From positions 13,167 through 77,166 of the forward strand of contig JANRJH010000054.1 of assembly GCA_033764075.1 (NCBI GenBank): a stretch of DNA of 64,000 nt, read 5' to 3'. Below the pieces are notes generated by a model. The model ran no database searches. It was not told where the DNA came from and saw only the letters and a list, made by a program, of their open reading frames with translations. Source of the DNA: M3007 sp033764075. Lineage in GTDB: Bacteria > Bacteroidota > Bacteroidia > Chitinophagales > Saprospiraceae. Shown piece by piece: positions 1-7,645 of the stretch. Each line of letters starts with the position of its first letter. The first letter of the stretch is position 1. Position numbers and translations under genes: made by a program.

Positions 1-64
1 GGTAAAAATGCGGAATAGACATAGACATAACGGTGTAGTGACGACGCAAAGAACGGATTATTTG

Positions 65-937
65 TCAGAACGAAAAACCCAGACAGGCCTGTATCGTGAA
101 GTTTCTGTGTTTATCGTCGCGGTAAAGCAAACTGTTGTCATCCGCCACCCGAACCTTGGAGAGGTCGGCCTCATTGCGGGTGATGTCGGTCAATCCGTAT
201 TGTATGCGTCCACTGAGGTAGAGCGTCTCGGTTAGAAAGAAGCTCAGTTCTCCGATCAGTCCAAAGTCGAAAGGCGCATACAACGGGCCGTTGTCTTCTG
301 TCTGGTCAAAATAGGCACCAACGGTTTGGGGTTGGGTCACATCGCGGTTGTCGACGCGCACGGTGAAGGTCTCCCCAAAATCCGCCCCACCCGGACCGTC
401 TTTTTTATAGTTATAATCCAACGTATACCGTATGGAATCGATGGGGTTGTTCAACACGGCCGTGCGCCCCTGGGAGTAGTTCAGCGAACCTTCTCCGATC
501 GACTGTACCAGGGCGGCAGCGTAAAAGCCGCCGGCCAGTTCCAGGCGTTTCCACTTGCCGGCGGCCATCACCGGCATGTCGATATACGAATTGCTGACCC
601 GCAGGCTGTACCGCGACTGTCCAAAGGAAAGGACGTTCGTTTGGTTGTCGCGGAAAAAACGGTAGCTCTGGCCGTCGAATTCGTACTCGGTGCCTTTTTT
701 GGAATACATCAGCTCGCTGCGCACCGAAAAATATTCGTTGAACTGGTAGGCAAACGACATGCCGACGAGGAAGCCGGTGGAACTGCTCCAGTCCTCCAGA
801 TCTTTTCCAGCATCGTCCTTCTCCGAGGGGCCATCAATTTGTGAAAAGTTCAGCCCCGTTTTGAAGCCGAAGTGAAATTGCGCATACACACCGTGGCCTG
901 CGAGGAGAAAACCAATAAAAAGAATCGCTCGAATCAT
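65..937 (-). CDS. PorT-like outer-membrane beta-barrel protein
   Basis: Predicted 290-residue outer-membrane protein. Residues 1-20 form a signal peptide (MIRAILFIGFLL... cleaved after VYAQ), and the mature part opens with FHFGFKTGLNFS, the usual first strand of Bacteroidota PorT/OmpW-like barrels. The chain alternates polar and aromatic residues and ends in Phe, as expected for recognition by the BAM machinery. The reading frame stays open upstream to 1231, but that part overlaps paaB on the other strand and has no family likeness, so the ATG at 937 is preferred. It is divergent from paaB, with 52 bp between the starts. The transported or bound substrate cannot be inferred. Confidence 0.82.
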   Translation of the reverse strand: MIRAILFIGFLLAGHGVYAQFHFGFKTGLNFSQIDGPSEKDDAGKDLEDWSSSTGFLVGMSFAYQFNEYFSVRSELMYSKKGTEYEFDGQSYRFFRDNQTNVLSFGQSRYSLRVSNSYIDMPVMAAGKWKRLELAGGFYAAALVQSIGEGSLNYSQGRTAVLNNPIDSIRYTLDYNYKKDGPGGADFGETFTVRVDNRDVTQPQTVGAYFDQTEDNGPLYAPFDFGLIGELSFFLTETLYLSGRIQYGLTDITRNEADLSKVRVADDNSLLYRDDKHRNFTIQACLGFSF

Positions 938-989
938 TTCATGTTTATTTGCCGGCAAAGATGCAAATTTGCGGTAAATTCTGACTGAT

Positions 990-1268
990 ATGAAAGACTG
1001 GCCGCTCTGGGAAGTATTCATCCGCTCCAAACAAGGTCTAAGCCACAAGCACGCCGGCAGTCTCCACGCCGCCGACGCCGAAATGGCCATCGAAAACGCG
1101 CGAGACGTGTACTGCCGGCGCAACGAGGGCATCAGCATCTGGGTGGTGGAGTCCAAACACATCCACGCCTCCACTGAAGACAGCGAAGCTTTTTTCGACC
1201 CCGCCAACGACAAGGTGTACCGCCACCCCACTTTTTATGACCTGCCGGATGAGGTCAAACACATGTAA
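990..1268 (+). CDS. paaB: 1,2-phenylacetyl-CoA epoxidase subunit PaaB
   Basis: Small 92-residue subunit of the phenylacetyl-CoA epoxidase, the complex that adds oxygen to the aromatic ring of phenylacetyl-CoA in the cytoplasm. Length and sequence fit PaaB along the whole chain: WPLWEVFIRSKQGLSHKHAGS near the N-terminus, an AxxARDVYxRRxEGxSIWVV core, and a C-terminal YRHPTFYxLP segment. PaaB is a structural partner and carries no metal site. It is followed 39 bp later by paaC on the same strand. The usual upstream paaA (catalytic subunit) is absent; a divergent barrel gene lies there instead. Confidence 0.93.
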   Translation: MKDWPLWEVFIRSKQGLSHKHAGSLHAADAEMAIENARDVYCRRNEGISIWVVESKHIHASTEDSEAFFDPANDKVYRHPTFYDLPDEVKHM

Positions 1269-1307
1269 TCTTTTCACGCAAAGGCGCACCTGCGCTAACC
1301 CGACGGC

Positions 1308-2057
1308 ATGAACGACGCTTTTTTATATACCCTCCGACTCGGCGACAACGCGCTTATCCTTTCCCATCGCCTCAGCGAATGGTGCGGCCATGGCCCGGTC
1401 CTGGAACAGGACATAGCCTTGTCCAATATCGCCCTCGACCTGATCGGTCAGGCGCGTATGTTGCTCACCCATGCCGGCACCCTCGAAGGACAGGGCCGGA
1501 GCGAAGATGACCTGGCTTACTTTAGGGATGCACACCAGTATTTCAATGTACTGCTCGTGGAGCACCCAAACGAAGACTGGGCCTTCACCATTGCCCGCCA
1601 GTTTTTTTTCGACGCTTTCAACCTGCCCCTGTTCCAGGCGTTGTGCCACAGCAGCGACGCACAGTTGGCCGCCATCGCCGAAAAAGCGGTTAAAGAGATC
1701 ACCTACCACCTGCGGTTCAGCAGCGAGTGGATGCTCCGACTCGGCGACGGCACCGAGCTCAGTCACCAAAAAATACAAACTGCGGTGGACGAGCTCTGGC
1801 CGTTTACCGGCGAGCTCACCGAACCCGACGCGGTTGATGAAGCGGCCTTTGCATCGGGCTTGGGCCCCGACCTCCGCACCATCCGCAACGCCTGGAATGA
1901 AAAAGTAAATCAGGTGCTCGAAGAGGCCACCCTCGTGCGTCCTTCCGGCGACTGGATGCAAAGCGGAGGCAAGCAGGGTCGGCACACCGAGAAACTCGGG
2001 TTCATCCTGGCAGAAATGCAGCACCTGCAGCGGATGTACCCGGGACTGGAGTGGTAG
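1308..2057 (+). CDS. paaC: 1,2-phenylacetyl-CoA epoxidase subunit PaaC
   Basis: The 249-residue protein matches PaaC, the inactive ferritin-like partner that holds the catalytic PaaA subunit in the epoxidase. Diagnostic stretches are LILSHRLSEWCGHGP near residue 20, EQDIALSNIALDLIGQAR around 35-52, the RDAHQYFNVLLVE helix, and AVKEITYHLRFSSEWMLRLGDGT around 125-150. It ends in WMQSGGKQGRHTE-type residues followed by a short tail, as in other PaaC proteins. It forms a two-gene unit with paaB. No paaD (iron-sulfur assembly) or paaE (reductase) follows; the next gene is convergent and ends 20 bp away. Confidence 0.93.
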   Translation: MNDAFLYTLRLGDNALILSHRLSEWCGHGPVLEQDIALSNIALDLIGQARMLLTHAGTLEGQGRSEDDLAYFRDAHQYFNVLLVEHPNEDWAFTIARQFFFDAFNLPLFQALCHSSDAQLAAIAEKAVKEITYHLRFSSEWMLRLGDGTELSHQKIQTAVDELWPFTGELTEPDAVDEAAFASGLGPDLRTIRNAWNEKVNQVLEEATLVRPSGDWMQSGGKQGRHTEKLGFILAEMQHLQRMYPGLEW

Positions 2058-2077
2058 CCCCCCTGCCGGTTCGTGCT

Positions 2078-3043
2078 TCAGCGCGCCGCAATTTCCCTGA
2101 TCTCCCCGTACCCCCACGTCAGTTGGTGGTTGATGTGTCCCATCGGGAAGCCGCCAATCACCGGAATGCCCAGCCCACCCAACCGGTCCTCAAAAACCTC
2201 GGCCAGGGTCTGACTCGGCTCCCCGGCTTTGGCCTCACAGTCGGTAAAGTCGCCCAGCAGAATGCCTGCCGCCGCCCCAAGGTTGGTGGCTTGCAGCAGT
2301 TGGGTCAGCATACGGTCTATGCGGTAGGGCTTCTCGCCGATGTCCTCCAATGCCACCACGGCACGGCGAAAATCCGGCGCCCAGGGCGTACCTGCCATTG
2401 CGGCAAGCACCGACAGGTTGCCGCCAACCAGCGGCCCGCGCGCAGTTCCGCCGCGAACGGTGAACGGGTGTTCGGGGTCGGGCTGCCAGGGTGCGGCGAG
2501 CCCTTCGAACAACCTGCGGCGCAGGGATTCCAGCGCCGTCGGCGCCAGGCTCTCATAGGCAACCGGCCCGTGAAAGGTCATCAAACCTGTTTTGCGCAGC
2601 ATGGCCAGGTGAAGGGCCGTGATGTCGCTGTACCCGATCAGGGCCTTCGGATGACCGCGAATCAGTTTATAATCCAGGTGCGGCAACAGCCGGGTACACC
2701 CATAACCGCCACGGATGCACCAGATGGCCCTGATGTCCGGGTCGGCAAAAGCCGCATGCAGGTCAGACAAGCGTTGCTCGTCCGTGCCCGCCAGAAAACC
2801 CTTTTGAACGCGCAGGTGCCGGCCCTCCCGGGCGACCAGCCCCAGCGTTTGGATGTTGTGCAGGGCAATGTCTATCTTTTCGGGCGCCGGGGCGCTGCCC
2901 GGCGCCACGAGGGCTACGCGATCGCCGGGGGTCAGCAAGGGTGGGCGGCGCAGCCCCGGGCCGGTTTTTCGAAGCCCGGAGGGCAGATAAACCAAACCAA
3001 GGCACCCGGCAATGGTATGTCGCACAAATTGTCGGCGTTGCAT
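2078..3043 (-). CDS. LD-carboxypeptidase (peptidase family S66)
   Basis: S66-family LD-carboxypeptidase of 321 residues, related to LdcA, which removes the terminal D-Ala from murein tetrapeptides. The Ser-Glu-His triad is visible: Ser139 in IGYSDIT, Glu233 in ALEDIGEKPYR and His303 in FPMGHINHQ. The N-terminus, MQRRQFVRHTIAGCLGL, looks like a signal sequence with a weak twin-arginine pattern, so the enzyme is probably exported rather than cytoplasmic like E. coli LdcA. It is divergent from the DUF2027-Smr gene, with 38 bp between the start codons, and convergent with paaC. Confidence 0.9.
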   Translation of the reverse strand: MQRRQFVRHTIAGCLGLVYLPSGLRKTGPGLRRPPLLTPGDRVALVAPGSAPAPEKIDIALHNIQTLGLVAREGRHLRVQKGFLAGTDEQRLSDLHAAFADPDIRAIWCIRGGYGCTRLLPHLDYKLIRGHPKALIGYSDITALHLAMLRKTGLMTFHGPVAYESLAPTALESLRRRLFEGLAAPWQPDPEHPFTVRGGTARGPLVGGNLSVLAAMAGTPWAPDFRRAVVALEDIGEKPYRIDRMLTQLLQATNLGAAAGILLGDFTDCEAKAGEPSQTLAEVFEDRLGGLGIPVIGGFPMGHINHQLTWGYGEIREIAAR

Positions 3044-3081
3044 AAGCCTGAACTTTTTATCGATCTTTCAGTTTCAAAAGT

Positions 3082-4137
3082 ATGTCCTTCAACCTTGGCG
3101 TCAAAGTCCGATTCCGGTTTACCGGCGAAACGGGCATCGTAGTTGCCCTCCTGGAGGGTGGCATGGTACTGGTGCGCCTCGATACGGATCCGGACCTTGA
3201 TATCCCGACTTACCCGGAAGACCTGCAGCCGGCCTCGGAAAAGCCGGCACTGCCGCCCAATCCGTATGCGCCCAAGAAAGCGCCGCCAACCCAGGCTGCG
3301 CCTCCCCCCAGGCGGGTGATCCGGGCAGAACAACCCGTTGCCCAGCCGCAGGGCCTGCAAATGTGTTTCGAACCCATGCCCGGGCGCGACGGTACTGTTG
3401 CCCGGTTTAAAGCCTGGCTGCTCAACGATACGCGGTTCGACTTTCTCGCCGACATCGGTATGTACATCGGCGATGAGGCTTTATTTCACGTGGAGGATTT
3501 TTCTCCCGCCGGTTCGGCCATGGAGCTCGGCGAACTGCTGGCCGACGACCTCAACGACCACCCGGAGATCGACGCCCTGGTGCAGCGCATGACCACGGCC
3601 GGAACGGACGACCCGATCGAGCGCATCATAAAGGTGAAACCCAAGCAATTTTTTAATCGGATACAGTACGTTCCGATTTTGCAAATGCCCGTTCACCACT
3701 TTGTATTGTTTGACCGCTTTGAGTCGAAAACAGACGATTCCGGCCCCGCCAACGACCTGAAAACGTACACCAAACAACACGTCAAAACATCCTCCGCAAA
3801 GGGGCCCGTCGACAACAGCAAGCCCTACCCGATTTTCGACGTGCATGATTTTGCCACCTTCGAGCCGGAGATCGATCTGCACATCGAAAAACTGGTGACC
3901 AACTGGCAGAAGTTGTCCAACGCCGATATATTACGCACGCAAATGCACCGATGCCGGGCATTTATCGATAAAGCGATCCGGCTCGGCCTGTCCAACGTAT
4001 TCATCATTCACGGGCTTGGAGAGGGCAAACTGCGTGGCGAGATCGCGGAAATGCTCCGCATCCATCCGCACGTCCGAAAATTCGAAAATAACTTCCATCC
4101 CAAATACGGGTTTGGCGCGACGGAAGTGTGGTTTTAA
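3082..4137 (+). CDS. DUF2027 and Smr domain protein
   Basis: The 351-residue protein joins an N-terminal DUF2027 region to a C-terminal Smr domain. Residues 1-50 (MSFNLGVKVRFRFTGETG...) form a small beta-barrel-like module with the conserved GDxVRFL-type start, followed by a Pro/Ala-rich linker at 51-90. The middle part, with FLADIGMYIGDEALFHVEDF, is the rest of DUF2027. The last 85 residues are Smr: DLHIEKLV takes the place of the DLHG motif and VFIIHGLGEGKLR is the HGxGxGxLR motif. Smr domains in MutS2 cut DNA or RNA; whether this one does is unknown. A bidirectional terminator follows. Confidence 0.85.
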   Translation: MSFNLGVKVRFRFTGETGIVVALLEGGMVLVRLDTDPDLDIPTYPEDLQPASEKPALPPNPYAPKKAPPTQAAPPPRRVIRAEQPVAQPQGLQMCFEPMPGRDGTVARFKAWLLNDTRFDFLADIGMYIGDEALFHVEDFSPAGSAMELGELLADDLNDHPEIDALVQRMTTAGTDDPIERIIKVKPKQFFNRIQYVPILQMPVHHFVLFDRFESKTDDSGPANDLKTYTKQHVKTSSAKGPVDNSKPYPIFDVHDFATFEPEIDLHIEKLVTNWQKLSNADILRTQMHRCRAFIDKAIRLGLSNVFIIHGLGEGKLRGEIAEMLRIHPHVRKFENNFHPKYGFGATEVWF

Positions 4138-4157
4138 TGAACGCCGAGTACCCTAAA

Positions 4158-4195
4158 AAAAGCGGCCTGCGTCTTCATGGACACAGGCCGCTTTT
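4158..4195. terminator. Bidirectional Rho-independent terminator
   Basis: A perfect 12-bp inverted repeat (AAAAGCGGCCTG / CAGGCCGCTTTT) with a 14-nt loop lies between the convergent Smr-protein and gldN genes. It is flanked by A-runs on the left and T-runs on the right, so it can end transcription from both sides. Confidence 0.85.
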
Positions 4196-4230
4196 GTTTC
4201 AACCGTTTATGTGTATAAACCCGGAAGTCG

Positions 4231-5100
4231 TTAGAACTGCCAGAGGTCGTGCTCAAAGTTGAAAATCTCGGCTTTGATCCGCTCGGACTGCATGAGCAGA
4301 TCAACCCCGCTCAGGTAGTCTTCCAGTTTGCGGTCGTAAACATTGGACTCTTTGTAGATGTAGCTGTTGAACACACGCATTTCCAACAGGTCTTCCCAGG
4401 AAATGGTAGCGTTTTGGTTGCCGCCCATGGTGAATACGCGGTGGCGGGCAAACAGTTCGCGGGCATGCGGGTAATAGATCCAGAACAGCGGCTTTTCGAA
4501 CAAAAAGTTGCCGTTGTTGTCGGTCACATCGATCAAAGGGGCGATACCCAGGATACGCACCTGAAGCTGCGAGGATTCCTTGTCGAAGAACCAGATTTCT
4601 TTGAGGCGGATGCGCTTCACATCGTCATAGTTGATGTCGTTGCGCACCACCTGCACCTTTTCCTCGTAGGTTTCCGGGTCAAAAGTAACGACCGTATCTG
4701 TTTTCGACAACATCCCCAGTACGTCGTCGGTGCTAAGCCGGCGTTTGAATTTATCGTCTTCTACGCTGTACGCCGGCAGGTCGCCGTTGGTCACGGCGTC
4801 GGCGATGATCTTGAAGAAGGGCTCTTCCGGATATGCGAAAGGCAAGTTGATTTTTTCACGAACATCAATGATGCGCCAGATGCGTTTTTCCCACATAATG
4901 TCGCTTTCGCGAACCGGCTGATAGGAAAGCACACGACGTTCCAGCATAATTTCTTTTTCGACTACCTCATCCAATGGAGCGTCCTCCACAAAAACAGGTT
5001 CGCTGGTTTCGGTAGCGACCTCAATTTCTTCGGGGTCTTGGGCCCAAACACCGGTGACCCCCAACAGGAAAAGGAGGGCGATGGCCGGAATTTTCTTCAT
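4231..5100 (-). CDS. gldN: Type IX secretion / gliding motility protein GldN
   Basis: GldN (PorN in Porphyromonas) is a periplasmic part of the type IX secretion system and binds the GldK lipoprotein ring under the outer membrane. The 289-residue chain starts with the signal peptide MKKIPAIALLFLLGVTGVWA. The mature part has the family's MWEKRIWRIIDVREKINLPF stretch, followed by RIRLKEIWFFDKESSQLQVRILGIAP and PLFWIYYPHAR. An in-frame ATG four codons upstream (5112) is possible. It is last in porP-gldK-gldL-gldM-gldN, 104 bp after gldM, and a hairpin lies in that gap. Confidence 0.93.
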   Translation of the reverse strand: MKKIPAIALLFLLGVTGVWAQDPEEIEVATETSEPVFVEDAPLDEVVEKEIMLERRVLSYQPVRESDIMWEKRIWRIIDVREKINLPFAYPEEPFFKIIADAVTNGDLPAYSVEDDKFKRRLSTDDVLGMLSKTDTVVTFDPETYEEKVQVVRNDINYDDVKRIRLKEIWFFDKESSQLQVRILGIAPLIDVTDNNGNFLFEKPLFWIYYPHARELFARHRVFTMGGNQNATISWEDLLEMRVFNSYIYKESNVYDRKLEDYLSGVDLLMQSERIKAEIFNFEHDLWQF

Positions 5101-5157
5101 AGCAATGTGCATGGCTCGCGTTTGAGTGATTAAGTAGGTATGGAGCAGGTCAAAATT

Positions 5158-5192
5158 GGCGCCTCAGCCGTTAAAACGCAAACTGAGGCGCC
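5158..5192 (-). terminator. Hairpin between gldM and gldN (possible partial terminator)
   Basis: A perfect 10-bp GC-rich stem (GGCGCCTCAG / CTGAGGCGCC) with a 15-nt loop lies 13 bp past the gldM stop and about 58 bp before gldN. On the minus strand it is followed by AATTTTGA, a weak U-tract, so it may let only part of the transcripts through or protect the upstream mRNA. The stem is clear; the function is inferred. Confidence 0.5.
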
Positions 5193-5204
5193 GTTATTTT
5201 GTGC

Positions 5205-6728
5205 TTACTTAATGTTAAAGGAAATGGTGCCAAGGTTACGCGGAGCCGGGTCTCCCGGGCAGCGCACCTTGATGTCTGAGAACATGTAGAGGTCTCCCGG
5301 CTTGGCCTTTTGAATCAGACCGCCAACGGCCGACGTCCAACGAGCGCCCGGGTTTTGCTCGGTCACCGGGTCCTGACGTTTGGCCACATAAGTCAACTCA
5401 AAACCGGCCACGTCGCATTTGGCTTCGAAGTCGAAGTTCTCAAGCACGGGGATGATACCACCCTGGGCTTTGAACTCACCGTTACCAATTTTACCACCCT
5501 TGTGTTTCATACCGAGGGTCGGCACGGGGTCGGGGATGCGTTTCACGCGGTAAGTGAACGTCTGGTTGACGCCGCCGCCGGAGACCGTCAGGGACGCCTC
5601 GCCGGGGGTTGTCGCGCGTACGTTGTACTTGCCGCCGCCTTTGGATTCGAGGTTCACACCGGAGGCGGACACCCGGATGTCTTTGGTGGCCACACCGGCT
5701 GCCGAGACGGAAACGGGGTTGTCTACACCGATGTAGAACACGTTCATCTTGTCGAGCGAGATGGCCACTGCGCGCTGTCCTACTTCGTATTTGAACTCCT
5801 TGGTGTAGTTTTTCACCTCGCCGGTCAGCGGGTTTTTCACGTTGATGCTCACTTTGAAGGGCTTTTCACCCAGGCCACTGGCGGTGGCCTCGTAGTGGGC
5901 CTTGCCTTCTTTTACCGCGAGTCCCTGGCCGTTGACCGAGATGCTCACGTTGTCGGCGGTGGTGCTGTACGCGCTGAGGAAGATGTCGGCTGCAAACTTT
6001 TCGCCGGCGATCACATAGTTTTTCTCAGCGGAGTACGCCGGTTCAAATGCGTCAAATTTGATGTCAACCTCACCCATTTGCTTGGCGGCCCAGTTCATAA
6101 CGGCCGTGGCCGAGCTCTTGGAGTCGCTTTGCATTTTACCCAACACAGGGAAAAGGGCAGCTACCGGCATCTGCTTGAACTTGAACTCCACCCAATTTTT
6201 GCTTTTGGAATTGGCGGGAATTTCTTCCACTTCCAGCGGAATCTTCACTTCGGGCGCATTGCCGGTGAGTGCCAAAAATTTCTCGCGGTATTCCTTTGTT
6301 TTCGCCTCGATTTCGGCGCCCAGTTTGGGACCGTCCTCGTTCACGAACAGGTGGGTGGTGATATCCTTGTTGCGAATGTCGCGCGGGATGGTCGGATCGT
6401 CTTTCGAAGGGCCTTTCGCCGCGTCGAAAAGTTGCTGGCGGATGCCATCAATGTAAGTATTGTATTCCGCAGACAAACGCTTGGCTTCTTCCGCTTTGCG
6501 GCGGAACTCGGCATTTTTCTCTGTGGGATAGGCTTCCGCGGTTTTAGCGATGCCTGCCATAAGCGCCTCGTTGCTCTGCTCCACGATCTCGCGGCTGCCT
6601 TTCAGGCCGCGGTCAAGCGAGAAGAAAGCGTTCATCACCTCGGCGGACACGTTGAGCGCCAGCAGGGCCGTCAGTACAAGGTACATCAGGTTGATCATCA
6701 ACTGTCGCGGTTCCTTTGGAATGGACAT
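5205..6728 (-). CDS. gldM: Type IX secretion / gliding motility motor protein GldM
   Basis: GldM (PorM) is the inner-membrane protein that, with GldL, forms the proton-driven motor of gliding and type IX secretion and reaches across the periplasm. The 507 residues match the usual length of about 510. A single membrane helix lies near residues 10-32 (QLMINLMYLVLTALLALNVS) after the short cytoplasmic start MSIPKEPR. The large periplasmic part has the four-domain GldM pattern, including the QFNVVA-like beta domains and a C-terminal end on FNIK. The gene follows gldL after 56 bp. Neighbouring gldL and gldN support the assignment. Confidence 0.95.
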   Translation of the reverse strand: MSIPKEPRQLMINLMYLVLTALLALNVSAEVMNAFFSLDRGLKGSREIVEQSNEALMAGIAKTAEAYPTEKNAEFRRKAEEAKRLSAEYNTYIDGIRQQLFDAAKGPSKDDPTIPRDIRNKDITTHLFVNEDGPKLGAEIEAKTKEYREKFLALTGNAPEVKIPLEVEEIPANSKSKNWVEFKFKQMPVAALFPVLGKMQSDSKSSATAVMNWAAKQMGEVDIKFDAFEPAYSAEKNYVIAGEKFAADIFLSAYSTTADNVSISVNGQGLAVKEGKAHYEATASGLGEKPFKVSINVKNPLTGEVKNYTKEFKYEVGQRAVAISLDKMNVFYIGVDNPVSVSAAGVATKDIRVSASGVNLESKGGGKYNVRATTPGEASLTVSGGGVNQTFTYRVKRIPDPVPTLGMKHKGGKIGNGEFKAQGGIIPVLENFDFEAKCDVAGFELTYVAKRQDPVTEQNPGARWTSAVGGLIQKAKPGDLYMFSDIKVRCPGDPAPRNLGTISFNIK

Positions 6729-6784
6729 AATCTCCTTGTTTTAAAAGAATTGAAAAAGGAATGGTTACCAAAAGGATGCGGTGG

Positions 6785-7378
6785 TTATTGACGACCGATG
6801 TTAGACATTGCGGCCAGCATGTTGCCGTATACCGTGTTGAGCGAGCCAAGGTTCTTGTTCAGTGCGCCCAGCTGGTCTTTGTACATGCGAACGTCTTCGG
6901 CAGACTTGGCCATGTCGGCCATAGCCTCGTTCATTTTGGTGTAGAAATTGCTCATCGATTTGACCTGATCCTGCGTGCCGGAGAAGTCTACCTCTTGCAG
7001 TGCTTTGAGGGCGCCGAGGCTTTTGGACATCGATTGCAGTTCAGTAAGCATACCACCCAACTGGCGCTCAACCACGTCACCGTGCAGCGGTGCTACATCG
7101 GGCATGTTGTTCACGCCGCCACTGGTCAGCGGCTGGAGCCGGGCGTGGTAGTCGTCCAGACCAGGATACAGTTTGTTCCAGTAGTAGTCGGGCTCCGGGC
7201 CGATAAGACCGAGGAAAAGGAAGATGATGGCTTCCATGGAAAGACCTACGATTAGAAACTCAGAGGCAAGGGGCCAGCTTTCCAGTTTGAAAAGAGCACC
7301 CAAAAGAACGATGGCGGCGCCAACACCGATGAGGAGGTTTTTAAAGTACTTGAAACCTTTTGTTTTTACGAAACTCAT
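6785..7378 (-). CDS. gldL: Type IX secretion / gliding motility motor protein GldL
   Basis: GldL (PorL) is the cytoplasmic-membrane partner of GldM in the type IX secretion motor. The 197-residue chain has two membrane helices, at about 13-31 and 38-58, then a long cytoplasmic helical tail. Glu49 in GLSMEAIIF sits inside helix 2; a glutamate at this place is reported as essential for proton use in the Flavobacterium protein. Residues PEPDYYWNKLYPGLDD after helix 2 are typical. A promoter-like sequence lies 76 bp upstream, so gldLMN may be transcribed apart from gldK. Confidence 0.95.
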   Translation of the reverse strand: MSFVKTKGFKYFKNLLIGVGAAIVLLGALFKLESWPLASEFLIVGLSMEAIIFLFLGLIGPEPDYYWNKLYPGLDDYHARLQPLTSGGVNNMPDVAPLHGDVVERQLGGMLTELQSMSKSLGALKALQEVDFSGTQDQVKSMSNFYTKMNEAMADMAKSAEDVRMYKDQLGALNKNLGSLNTVYGNMLAAMSNIGRQ

Positions 7379-7453
7379 TGGTTTAAAAGCTTTTTTCAGT
7401 TACGAATGAATTTCCCCGGCAGGGAAAAAGGGTTAGGTTGTCAAAAAGTGCGG

Positions 7454-7485
7454 CAAATGTAACTCAGTGTGGTTATATATTCGAA
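7454..7485 (-). promoter_or_regulatory. Putative gldL promoter
   Basis: On the minus strand TACATTTG (7461-7454) matches the Bacteroidota -7 box TAnnTTTG exactly. Twenty bases upstream is TTCG (7485-7482), a near match to the -33 TTTG. This would start a gldLMN transcript about 70 nt ahead of the gldL ATG. Confidence 0.55.
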
Positions 7486-7539
7486 TTTTATTTCGAATAA
7501 ATTACCGAAAAACAGTTAAGACAGACCGGAAACACTCCA

Positions 7540-7589
7540 TTCAACATTGCAGCGCTGTTGAAGGAAAGGCCTGTGTTTTTTTACACAGG
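7540..7589 (-). other. Two small hairpins in the gldK-gldL gap
   Basis: Between gldK and gldL lie two inverted repeats. One is TTCAACA/TGTTGAA (7540-7546 with 7556-7562). The other is CCTGTGT/ACACAGG (7570-7576 with 7583-7589), whose loop is a T-run. They sit just past gldK, ahead of the gldL promoter in the transcript order of the minus strand reversed, so their role as terminator or mRNA end is uncertain. Confidence 0.3.
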
Positions 7590-7645
7590 GTCATTACAAA
7601 CCTGTTGTGGAGGGACAAATAGACGACTAAGTTCCGTAGCCAATC

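Noticed and set aside
5310..6791. Open frame of 493 codons opposite gldM
   Set aside because: Antisense shadow; gldM is certain from sequence and context.
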